Source: Typha latifolia (taxonomy: Eukaryota; Streptophyta; Magnoliopsida; Poales; Typhaceae). Taken from it: a stretch of 64,000 nucleotides of DNA. A model generated the notes under the pieces. The model worked only from the letters and a program-made list of their open reading frames with translations, ran no database searches and had not been told where the DNA came from. The stretch spans positions 7,395,808-7,459,807 of the forward strand of contig CM034110.1 of the NCBI GenBank assembly GCA_019914945.1, in the 5' to 3' direction. Within the stretch, counting starts at the first letter, position 1. Every line of letters starts with the position of its first letter. A program made the position numbers and the translations under genes. Of the stretch, positions 40,581 to 50,764 are shown piece after piece.

Positions 40581-42923
40581 TTAATCATCAAGCAAAAGGA
40601 GCATCTGGAGAATAGAATCCATGGCTGGCCTTCTACTCCTTTCTTCCTCCAAGCAAGAGGCTGCTATCTCTACCATTACCTCCGCCTGCTTGCTGTCAAA
40701 CTGGCCACTCAACCTAGCATCAACAAAACCACTGACCCAAGATTCTTCTACCTCCCCATTAGCGTTCGCAGTCCTAATGATCCTTTTCAACTGTGCCTTG
40801 AACTGCTCATCATGCATCATCAAGTCTGAGACCCTGTCACCCTTCACTATCTCTAGGAGCACCACTCCGTAACTATACACATCAACCTTCCCAGTGATCG
40901 GGAGCTTTGAAGTCCACTCAGGAGCCATGTAACCTCTTGTACCTCGAACTCGGGAGACACTTGAGCCAGCTCCATCTCTCTTTGACAGCTTTGCCAATCC
41001 AAAGTCCGCAATCTTGGGTTCAAAGTCAGTGTCCAGGAGGATGTTCTCGGGCTTCAGATCGCAGTGGATGACCCACTCAAGGCACTCATGATGAAGATAA
41101 GCCAGACCTTTTGCCACCCCAACTGCAATCTTGAATCTCTCCTTCCAGCTAAGCACTCTACTTATGGTGTGTCTATTGAAGAGGTGCTTGTCCAACGAAC
41201 CATTCTCCATGTACTCGCAAACTAAGAGCTTATGTGAGCCCTCAGAACAGAATCCAAACATTCTAACTAGATTCATGTGGTAAATTCTCCCTATGATGCT
41301 CAGTTCTGCCCAGAATTCTGCATCTCCTTGGAACACACCTTCTAACTTCTTCATTGCGACCACCCTCTTATCATCCAAGACCCCCTTATAAACTGCTCCC
41401 GAGCCTCCTGTGCCGATCTCATCCTTAAAATCTCCACTTCCCCTCTTCAACTCTCTGTATGTGAATTTCCTGAACTGGCTGGATATCACCTTGTAGCCTT
41501 CTTCCAGCAATGTTGGTTTCTCTTCTCTCCTGAAGATAAACCACCATCCTGATGCAACAAATAAGACTTCAATCAAGCCAAAAGCTGATACGAACAAATA
41601 CAAGTAGACCCACGTTGTCCTCCCACTCTTTCTCTTGTATACATGAGAAGAACCTCCAGTTTCCACTTCACTAGCATGAGCAGGGGACTTAGGGATCTTA
41701 AAGCTGTTGGGAACTTTTAAGTATATGCTACCGGGAGTATCTATTGATGTCCTCCCATTAAAGAGAAGGATCTTGGTAAAACAAGAACCGCTTCTGTAGT
41801 GAAAGGCTTTACAATTGCAGTCCTCCTTACAAAGGTTCCAGCAATAACGGAGCGACACAGAGGAATTATACTTGCGATCAAAGCCCCAGTAATCAGAATG
41901 AGGAAGCTCTATGAATCTTAACTGCTCAGGTCTGTCACAGCTGAAGTTGAACATGCGCTTGCAACCTTTTCTCCAGTCAGTGGGATCAGTAAGTTCATAA
42001 TAAGGAGGACATAAACACGTAATCTTCGACTCTGTGTGCTTACAAATGCCATTCCTACCACACAGACCATGAATTACACAGAGCTTTGTTATAGCTTCCC
42101 ATGATACGCCCCAGATTCCTGTCGATTCATTTAAGCTATACAACCTAAGATTGCCATCATAATCCAGAGTAAGTCTTCTTGCAATCCCAGGACCCATATC
42201 AGAGGCATTGAATAACAATCTATCACTTGAAGCAAACCGTCCCTCCTTATTGAGGATGGCATATCTGCTGCTATTGTAATCTGTTCTATGATTTTGCCAT
42301 ATATTATTATCAGGATCGGGCCAATATATGCTGGAAACCTCAGGTCCATCATATATCAGCCTTAGTACATTGTCGTTGTCGAAATAAAAGATAAAATAGC
42401 CTGAAGAGAGTGACCCCTTTGCAATTTGAGACACCAACTTAGTGTTCTTAGTGAATGGTTGCAATGGAAGAAGAGTATCAGTAGGAGAATCAAAGCTTTG
42501 CCATAGAGTAGTACCATTCGGATCACTCACCACAAGATTGCCCGAGTCCAGAAGCTGCACTTTCTCAGCCTGAGTTGAATTTGTATTCGTGCTCCACACG
42601 ATAGTGCCATCTACATCTGCTAGCACCACTCTACCGTCCTTGCTGAAGGTGAATCTTGATCCCAGGCCATTTACTGGATAATCACGGTTTGCAGTCCATG
42701 CAGTGGTCCGGTTTGCCGATTTAGAAAACCATATTGAGAAGGTGTAGGCATTTGAGCCAACCTTGTAGAAGCCACATGTGAAGGACTGGTTTGGTGAGAC
42801 GAGGATGGCAGACTCATCCTCCACAGAGAGAGAAGAACCTCGAGTTAATGAGCTCAGCGGTTCTGTAGATGCAAGAGGAGGAAGCAAAAGGATGAGGAGA
42901 AGAAGGCTGAGATGGTTCTTCAT
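40581..42923 (-). CDS. G-type lectin S-receptor-like Ser/Thr kinase, ZmPK1-like (array member 1), 780 aa
   Basis: Intronless receptor-like kinase at the plasma membrane. Order: signal peptide (MKNHLSLLLLILLLPPLAST, cut near residue 20); B-lectin domain about 30-155 with TTAWTANRDYPVNG and DSGNLVVSDPNG; S-locus region about 190-270; EGF-like cysteines (CVIHGLCGRNGICKH) about 275-310; PAN-type cysteines about 325-415; one membrane segment about 455-480; kinase about 520-775. The kinase has the glycine loop GTGGSGAVYKG, VAMKKL, HCDLKPENILL, DFGLAKL and GTRGYMAPEW, so all catalytic residues are present. Cys before the catalytic Asp makes it a non-RD kinase, a class often tied to immune signalling. 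The frame opens 37 codons earlier, but the second Met gives the signal peptide shared by the paralogues, and a TATATA run sits about 41 bp upstream of it. It lacks the VHELVCNSSE juxtamembrane segment of members 2 and 3. Ligand unknown. Confidence 0.93.
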   Translation of the reverse strand: MKNHLSLLLLILLLPPLASTEPLSSLTRGSSLSVEDESAILVSPNQSFTCGFYKVGSNAYTFSIWFSKSANRTTAWTANRDYPVNGLGSRFTFSKDGRVVLADVDGTIVWSTNTNSTQAEKVQLLDSGNLVVSDPNGTTLWQSFDSPTDTLLPLQPFTKNTKLVSQIAKGSLSSGYFIFYFDNDNVLRLIYDGPEVSSIYWPDPDNNIWQNHRTDYNSSRYAILNKEGRFASSDRLLFNASDMGPGIARRLTLDYDGNLRLYSLNESTGIWGVSWEAITKLCVIHGLCGRNGICKHTESKITCLCPPYYELTDPTDWRKGCKRMFNFSCDRPEQLRFIELPHSDYWGFDRKYNSSVSLRYCWNLCKEDCNCKAFHYRSGSCFTKILLFNGRTSIDTPGSIYLKVPNSFKIPKSPAHASEVETGGSSHVYKRKSGRTTWVYLYLFVSAFGLIEVLFVASGWWFIFRREEKPTLLEEGYKVISSQFRKFTYRELKRGSGDFKDEIGTGGSGAVYKGVLDDKRVVAMKKLEGVFQGDAEFWAELSIIGRIYHMNLVRMFGFCSEGSHKLLVCEYMENGSLDKHLFNRHTISRVLSWKERFKIAVGVAKGLAYLHHECLEWVIHCDLKPENILLDTDFEPKIADFGLAKLSKRDGAGSSVSRVRGTRGYMAPEWTSKLPITGKVDVYSYGVVLLEIVKGDRVSDLMMHDEQFKAQLKRIIRTANANGEVEESWVSGFVDARLSGQFDSKQAEVMVEIAASCLEEERSRRPAMDSILQMLLLLDD

Positions 42924-44792
42924 TGCTTGGTACTGTAAGTAGAGAAGACATCTTATGGTGCTGTATATAACAAGGAGAGACAAGGGAGAAGAAAGGTAGT
43001 GGTCCTGCACTCCTGCTTCCTTGCAAGACTTCAACGTTTCTTAATGTAACTTTTCAATTCTTTGAACCGGCAAAACAGATGAGGATGTCCGATGTCCCCA
43101 TAATTTTAGTAAAATATAGGTGAAGAGTATCTCTCTCTTTCTTATGCCTGTGCATCTTGACCATAATCTTGATTTTTTCCTTTAATATGTCAATAAATGT
43201 TAACTACTCACTATTCAATGTAGGAAATAAAGCTTGGCTTCTGGTTGTGTCTACATTTGCATCATTAGAGGGCCACATACATCTTCAATCAATCTCTAGT
43301 TTCAGATCGCATGAGCGAATTGGCATGCCTGAATAACTAAAGTCCAGATTCCAGAAAAGAAAATTTTCACTAGAAACTCTAGACTCATTATATTCATCTT
43401 CAAAATAAAAACCGACAAAAATTTCAAGAGCTTCTATGGAAGAGACCCATCTTTAGAGCATAACTAATATTTCACTGCCCTCTTTCAGTTGATGCCACTC
43501 TAGATCTCACCTGGTGTCCATGCTCATTGTTATAGATATGACAAAATGCTCATGCATGCCATCACACTCTTTTTTGTAAAATTCACCAATTAATCCCTTG
43601 ACCAGACAAAAGAAATCAGCAACTGCACCAAAAGAATATTCCCGTCTTTATTTCCCAATCAAATCAAAAGCGCCTTAGATCAGTCAATTATCACTATCAT
43701 CATTAGCAGCCTCTTTTCCAAGAATAGGGCGGTTGACTAGACTAGAGAGCAAGTCAAAGATAGAGAAAGCTCAAAAAAATTCTTCTCCCCGTCACCAATA
43801 ATAATAAAAAAGGAGAAAAATGGCAACAAGAGAACATAATAAATGCTCGACTGAATCGAACTGAATGCCATGCATTGATATTCTATAAAGGAATCAAGAA
43901 CAAATGCACAGAATTAAATTAAACAGCAACCAGGATCATAAGAAAAAGAGTTTCTTGAGTACCTAGAAAAGGGGAAATTTTAATGGTGGCAGGGAGAAGA
44001 AAGGGGAAGGGCTCCGCAGAGATATTCGTCCACCTGAATTAAAGCCGGCGCTGGATAAGCTTTACAGGCAGAGTTTATCGTTGATATCGTTAGCGATGCA
44101 ATGTTACGGGTCGGATCCTCGGGTTGGGCCCAAATCCAACTAAGATTTATTCGGCCTAGGTCATCTCGGACATTAGATTTTCACATGTAGTTAGACTATC
44201 TGATAAGATTTCTTTTATCTATTAAAAATATATAAAGAAAAACGAGGTATTAATAATAAATATATAATATATAATATGTAATTAAAAAGATACGACTAAG
44301 TAAAAATAAAAGGATCTCTTCTTACAATAGAAGAAGTAAATATATGAATTTCCTTAAATTATATTTTATTTCATTTAATTTATTTTTATATTAGTCAGTC
44401 AACTTTTACTCACGGAGATTTTTTTTAAGTCTTAAATTATCATTTAACTTAGATGCGGTTGATCTATATGGATCAGCTTGGGCGATCATCTGGATCGGTT
44501 TGGACGTTTACTGTATGATTATCAACGTATTTATTGTGCATATCAAGAATTCAAGATGATACATAATTAATTTAAGCGAACACGATTAAGTTGCGAGATT
44601 CGCACGATTAATATATTATATCAAATAGCACACTTGGACCATCCTTACAAGATTAGCACGCGCGCACACACGCACACACGTATGAGCATCAGCACCGAAT
44701 AGACTGACAACATGGTAGTCTTATTTTTTATTGCAACGATACAGGCAGGGGTACATAATACATATCATAGGCAGATTCGGCATTATAATTTA
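42924..44792. other. Spacer between kinase loci 1 and 2
   Basis: 5' region of member 1 and 3' region of member 2. It contains a copy of a roughly 180-bp module also found in the two following spacers, then AT-rich DNA and a CACACA-like stretch near 44,660. No gene called. Confidence 0.5.
43968..44130. repeat. Spacer module, copy A
   Basis: Shares with copies B and C an ordered set of words: a TACCT site, AATGGTGGCA, CGTCCACCTGA-TTAAAGCCGGCG, GTTGAT and ACGGGTCGGATCCTC. It is the most diverged of the three and the shortest. Confidence 0.65.
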
Positions 44793-47162
44793 TTAAACAT
44801 CATGTGAGAGGAGCATCTGGACAATAGCATCCATGTCCGGCCTTTTGTTTCTCTCTTCCTCTAGGCAAGAAACTGCTATCTCAACCATCACCATTGTTTG
44901 CCTGTAATTGAACTGACCATTCAAACTCTGATCAACAATACCACTTATCTGACACTCTTCAATCTCTTCTTTTGCATTCACTGTCATGAAAAGCCTTTTC
45001 AAGTGTGCATAGAATTCCTTCTCGTCTTCTATCAACCAATCTGAGATCCTTTCCCCCTTCACTAGCTCTAGAAGGACTACTCCATAACTGTAGACATCGA
45101 CCTTCGCAGTGATTGGAACGTTTGAAGTCCATTCAGGAGCCATGTAACCCCTTGTCCCTCGAATCTGCGAGATGCTAGAGCCAACGCCGTCTCTCTTCAA
45201 CAATTTGGCCAACCCAAAGTCTGCAATCTTGGGTTCGAAGTCACTATCTAGGAGGATGTTCTCAGGCTTCACATCACAGTGGATGACCCACTCAAGGCAC
45301 TCATGATGAAGGTAAGCTAGCCCTTTTGCCACCCCAACTGCAATCTTGAATCTCTCCTTCCAATCAAGCACTCTACTTGTGCTGTGTCTGTTGAAGAGGT
45401 GCTTGTCCAACGAACCATTCTCCACGTACTCTGATACCAAGAGCTTGTGTGGGCCTTCAGAGCAGAACCCAAATATTCTCACTAGGTTCATTTGATAAAT
45501 TCTCCCTATCATGCTCAGTTCAGCCCAGAATTCTTCATCTCCTTGGGTCACATCTTCCAATTTCTTCACCGCGACGTCCCTCATATCATCCAAGACCCCC
45601 TTATAAACTGCCCCTGAGCTTCCAGTCCCTATCTCATTGTTGAAATTGCCAGTTGCCTTCTTCAGCTCTTTGTATGTGAACCTCCTAAATTGGCTCGATA
45701 TCATCTTGTAGCCTTCTTCCAGCAATGTTGGGTTCGCTTGTCTCCTGAAAGTGAACCACCATCCTGATGCAAAAAAGAAGATCTCGATCAAGCCGAATGC
45801 TGCTGTGAACCCATAAAAGTAGGCCCATTTCGTCCTCCAATTGCTGCTCCTAAATATGCGAGAAGGCCCTGCAGTGTCAACTTCACTAGAATTACAGACC
45901 AGCTCATGAACTTGAGAAGAAGGGAACTCAGAGATTCTAATACGTGTGGGAACTTTAATGTACATGCCATCAGGGGAATCTGGAGAGGACTTCCCATTGA
46001 AGAGAGCACTCTTGGTATAACAATCACCACTTCTGTAGTGCATACCTTCGCAAGAACAGTCCTCCCTGCAAAGCTTCCAGCAATCATCGAACGATACGGA
46101 GGTAGTATGATTACTATCAAAGCCCCAGAAGTCAGTCATTGGTAGCTTTATGAATGTTAGTTGCTCATTTCTGTCACAGCTGATGTTGAATTTGCGCTTG
46201 CAACCTTTTTTCCAGTCACTTGGATCACTAAATTCATAACCAGGAGGGCACAAGCACATTGTCTTCGACTCTGTATACACACAGATGCCATTCTTGCCAC
46301 ACAGGCCATGAACTAAGCAGAGCCTCGGAATAGCATCCCATGACACGCGCCACATTCCTGTCGATTCATTTAAGCTATACAACCTAAGATTGCCATCATA
46401 ATCCATAGTTAGTCTTCTTGCAATCCTAGGACCCATATCAGAGGCATTGAATGCTAATCTATCACTTGAAACAAACTGTCCCTCCTCATTGAGGATGGCA
46501 TGTCGGCTGCTATTGTAATCTGTTCTACCATTTTGAAATAAACTCATTTCGGGATTGGGCCAATATATGCTGGAAATATCAGGTCCATCGTGCATCAGCC
46601 TCAAGACATTATCATTGTCGAAATAAAAGATAAAATAGCCTGAGAAGAGTGAACCCTTCCCAAACGAGGACACCAACTTAATGTTCTTAGTGAACGGTTG
46701 CGTGGGAAGAAGAGTATCGGTAGGAGATTCAAAGCTTTGCCATAGAATCTTACCGTTAGGATCCCTCACTACAAGATTGCCCGAGTCCAGAAGCTGCACT
46801 TGCTCCGCCCGAGTGGAGTTTGTATTCGTGCTCCAAACAATGGCACCATCCACATCTGATAGCACCACTCTGCTATCCTTGCCGAAGGTGAATCTTGAAC
46901 CTACACCGTTTACTGGGCGATCCCTGTTCGCGGTCCATGCAGTGGTATTTTTGGCCGAGTGAGAGAACCAGATTGAGAAGGTGTAAGCATTTGAGCCAAC
47001 CTTGTAGAATCCACACGTGAAGATTTGGTTTGGCGAGACTAGGATGTCAGAGTCATCCTCCACAGAGAGAGAAGACCCTCTTGTTAACGAGCTCCGTGGT
47101 GCTGGAGATGCAAAGGCAGGAAACAAAAGGATGAGGAACGTAAGGCTGAGGTTGTTCTTCAT
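44793..47162 (-). CDS. G-type lectin S-receptor-like Ser/Thr kinase, ZmPK1-like (array member 2), 789 aa
   Basis: Intronless and intact. Signal peptide MKNNLSLTFLILLFPAFAS, then B-lectin (TTAWTANRDRPVNGVG), S-locus region, EGF-like (LCLVHGLCGKNGICVY), PAN-type cysteines, a juxtamembrane VHELVCNSSEVDT stretch, one membrane segment near residues 460-485 and a kinase with GTGSSGAVYKG, VAVKKL, HCDVKPENILL, DFGLAKLL and GTRGYMAPEW. Non-RD (HCD). Closest visible relative is member 3: long stretches of the kinase domains are identical. The open frame reaches 50 codons further upstream (to 47,312), but the start chosen matches the paralogues and the signal peptide; a TATATTTAT sequence lies about 50 bp upstream. 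No lesion seen, so presumed functional. Confidence 0.93.
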   Translation of the reverse strand: MKNNLSLTFLILLFPAFASPAPRSSLTRGSSLSVEDDSDILVSPNQIFTCGFYKVGSNAYTFSIWFSHSAKNTTAWTANRDRPVNGVGSRFTFGKDSRVVLSDVDGAIVWSTNTNSTRAEQVQLLDSGNLVVRDPNGKILWQSFESPTDTLLPTQPFTKNIKLVSSFGKGSLFSGYFIFYFDNDNVLRLMHDGPDISSIYWPNPEMSLFQNGRTDYNSSRHAILNEEGQFVSSDRLAFNASDMGPRIARRLTMDYDGNLRLYSLNESTGMWRVSWDAIPRLCLVHGLCGKNGICVYTESKTMCLCPPGYEFSDPSDWKKGCKRKFNISCDRNEQLTFIKLPMTDFWGFDSNHTTSVSFDDCWKLCREDCSCEGMHYRSGDCYTKSALFNGKSSPDSPDGMYIKVPTRIRISEFPSSQVHELVCNSSEVDTAGPSRIFRSSNWRTKWAYFYGFTAAFGLIEIFFFASGWWFTFRRQANPTLLEEGYKMISSQFRRFTYKELKKATGNFNNEIGTGSSGAVYKGVLDDMRDVAVKKLEDVTQGDEEFWAELSMIGRIYQMNLVRIFGFCSEGPHKLLVSEYVENGSLDKHLFNRHSTSRVLDWKERFKIAVGVAKGLAYLHHECLEWVIHCDVKPENILLDSDFEPKIADFGLAKLLKRDGVGSSISQIRGTRGYMAPEWTSNVPITAKVDVYSYGVVLLELVKGERISDWLIEDEKEFYAHLKRLFMTVNAKEEIEECQISGIVDQSLNGQFNYRQTMVMVEIAVSCLEEERNKRPDMDAIVQMLLSHDV

Positions 47163-50100
47163 GGCGTTGTGCAGCGAGAGAAGCAGACTATGCAACCATC
47201 CGGTGCTGAATAAATATAAGGATAACCAACGAAGACGAGAAATGGGTCTTCGTAAATATTCCAGTTTACTTATTGTTAAACAGACAAGACAGGGCATACC
47301 CATCACTATCATTGGAGAGAGACAGCGTTGACGCCGCCGGGAGACTCTGTTTTCTAAAATGCCTTATTAAGCTTCTATTTCTTTTAATAAAAAAATCCTT
47401 CTTTGAAATCACAGTGACGAGAAAATGAAAGCTTCGGTTCTGGTTATGATCAAATGCACAAAATAAATATTCTGAAGCAAAACACAAGAACAATTAGGAA
47501 GAAATAAAGTCTCCCCAAAGTCGATATGTCCAACGACGGCGACTAGGTTGAGTCCATTTTCCACCCAAACGTCGAGTCTTTTCTTGCAGTCGCATCAGTC
47601 ATGGTTGTATTCTTGTCTTTTTTAAGGAAAACCCGTGGGCGAGCCATAGTGGTATTAGGTGTCACACGCCACCAAGCTAAGCGGGAGATGATGACATTAT
47701 TGGCGTAGTCATCAAATTTTAATAATTTGCTAAGCATACTACGTACTTGGAGAGACCGTGACTAGAATAGATTAATTCTAAAATTTTATTTCGGCTCCTA
47801 TTTTTTTTTCCCCCCGTTATTTATGTTTCAACAAAACCTATTTTTTCAGCTGTTTAAATTGATCTTGTTTTTTGTTATAAGTTTTCAAAAAAAAAATCAG
47901 ATTAACTTTAAGTTAACGGAATGATATTTTTTAATGAATATATATATTTTTTGTTTTTAAAATATAATTTTTAAATATCAAATTTGCTATGACACTTTAC
48001 TAATTTGGTTATTTCTAGCAGTTTTGATTTGAAAAATATTGTCTATATTGCCTTTCGAATTTTCAATGTGTAATATAAAAAAAAAATCACTTTCAAGATT
48101 ATGAATCTAATGAAATATCTTCTCCATGAAAACTGAAATAGGCTCAAATGTAACATGTTAATATTCACTTTAATGAATTAAATATTAAAACACATTCTCT
48201 CAATATTTAATATGAAGAAAAAAAGGGAAGCTAAAAGAGTTTTATTCTCATTGGTTACCAAATTATTAATTACAAAATATGACATTTGCTTTCATTGATC
48301 ATATATAATTGCAACTAAGTGTAATTCTGCTACATCAATTGAGGCTGTTTGACAGGATTTGAATTCATGACCTTTGACTCTAATACTATATTAACTCACC
48401 AATTAATATAAAAATTTAAACTGTTAGAGAACGATAATTTTTATATTTTATATTCTAATAGAAAATTCAGGAGTTTAACATAAAATTATGCATGACAAGT
48501 GACTCAACCGAAAACGAGATAATTGTTTCACTTGTAATGGCCACTCTGGTCTACTTCACTCCTTTTCAATCAAAGAGATAGCTAGGCCCACCATTCAATA
48601 TGGAGATCAGACGGTATCTAACCTTCTCAGCACCATCTTCTCTTCTTCCCCATCTCTATCGTCCAAATTGAAGCTCTAACGGGAGGTGAAAAGAAAACTG
48701 CATCGATGTATCTAAACTGAAGTATAAAAAGAAATAGACTTGCATGCAGCCTCTTAACATCTACTTTAATTAAGGTAATATTAAAACACATTCTCTCAAC
48801 ATTTAGTAGAAAGAAAAGAGGGAAATAAAAAAATACTTATATTTTCGTTGATTTCTTATTTAACAGTATAGATGCTGCATACACGAAATGAAATGAGCCA
48901 GGCTCGTTGGTAACTCTAATCAGTAGACATCAACCTACACACTAAGAAATGCAACCAGTAGATCCTTCAAGCTATCATAATTTCAACTGGTTCCTTCTGT
49001 ATTAATTTAACTAACTTTATCAATCCAAAGTAGGCAACTTTTAGCTCAAGATACAAATCTCGCAGCATATTTCTTGCCTCTCAATTTGAGACACTATTTT
49101 TATAAGGTTTAATTTCATTTAGACCTCAACTATTATTATTTTCTACGTAATCACATAGACATCTTATTGAGAAAATGCAAAGAATCTATATAGTAATTTT
49201 TTTTTTCCTAGCTTAAGAGGTCTATATGGACCAAAAAATTAAACACCAAAGATTATATAGAAAAAAGTGATAATTCAAAGGTGATAACACAAGAATTTAA
49301 TATATATTTATAGTCTTTTTACCATGCTTTAAATTAAAAACAAATTCTGAAAAATACAACTTTTAATCCAAAACAAAAAAGAAATCAGACTAGACTTGAA
49401 AAAGTAAACCTGACTCTAACTTGAAAAAAGTAAATTTGAATCCTATTCGAACATAATGCTTGAATGATGGAACCCAAAAATTTCCGTTCCAGCATATTTT
49501 TTGTCCATTCGTACAGATGCTCCATACTGTATCACTAACGTTTGCAAATGAAAGTAATCCAAATATGAGAGACAAAGAAAAACTAAGCCCAAACTCTCTC
49601 TCTCTCTCTCTCTCAGGTCCACGACGACATGACCAAATCGCCATTTTAATGTACTTCAACTTTGCTAGCTGTTACTTGATCTTGATAATACTATGGAGGA
49701 ATGTACCAAAAAGAAGTGGGGAACGTAACATATTCGAAGAATAGCGAAGCCAAAGCTCTGAGCTAAGGAATGGAATATTATTCGGAACTTGATTGGGATA
49801 GGAAAGTATTTGCCAACTAATGTAGATCAAGAATGAAGCCGTATAAAATTTAGATGAAATAACAACTAAGATCATAAGAGCTAGTTTCTTGGATACCTCA
49901 AGAGAGAAAATTTTCATGGTGGCACAGAGACGAGTCTCTCGCGAGGGAGAGAGCGATCGAGAGGGGAAAAGCCGCTTCCTGGATCTTCTTTGTCCACCTG
50001 AGCTAAAGCCGGCGTTTGTGTAGCTTCCGTTGCTGAATACGTCGTTGATGAACTGAGACTACGGGTCGGATCCTCAAGTTGAGACCACATCTGAGCCGGA

Positions 50101-50764
50101 TCATATCAGTCTTTGATCTGGACCAGGCCTATAAAAATTAGGGATCTCAATGAGCCGAAGACGGGGAGCACAAAGTCGATCTTGACCCGAGATACGAATC
50201 GAGCTGAGAAAGGCTAGCTCCTCCTGTTTTCGAGTTGACCCATTTGCAATTTAGAGCTCTTTTATGACTCATAAGCACGTCACTAGTTAATATCTAGTTT
50301 ATATTTCACAATCTTTTGTCAATTTGTAACTTGCTTCTATGATCACACTCGACTTACTTATTGTAACATCTAGTTTGTTGAATATGCACCATTATTTGAG
50401 AGTAGTGGCAAATGCTTTAATTTCTACAACTAATGTTGTAGGGGTTAGGCTGGTTATCAAGTTTGCCTTTTCAGAAGACAACCCCAATGTCCCAGGTTTA
50501 CTAGTAGTAGATAGGCAGAAGTCATTATGAGGCAGAAGTCATTATGAGGTTTACTAATAACCTAAACAAATGGAGTTCCTACATTAACACCTTTAAACAC
50601 ACAAAATTAATGGGCATCAGCACGAAGTAGACTAACAGCACTAGACACTCTCATTTTACATTGTAATAGTGCATGCAAAAGGTACATATCATGGACAAAG
50701 AGACCATAATTTTATTGGGAAAATACTGGTGGCTTCCTATTATATTGCCAAGAGATCAGCTGTG
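47163..50764. other. Spacer between kinase loci 2 and 3
   Basis: 5' region of member 2 and 3' region of member 3. From about 48.29 kb onward nearly all of it has a recognisable counterpart at 54.3-57.1 kb. It includes a (CT)n run near 49,592-49,615, spacer module copy B, and a 17-bp tandem duplication (AGGCAGAAGTCATTATG twice) near 50,514-50,547 that is single in the counterpart. No gene called. Confidence 0.55.
49893..50110. repeat. Spacer module, copy B
   Basis: Near-identical to copy C and related to copy A. On the minus strand it reads ATGAAAATTTTCTCTCTTGAG followed by GTATCC, which looks like a short exon with a splice donor, but no matching acceptor and partner exon were found. Confidence 0.7.

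Noticed and set aside
45788..46145. Alternative-frame readings inside the kinase genes
   Set aside because: They recur at the same place in each paralogue only because the genes are duplicated; the kinase frame is intact there.
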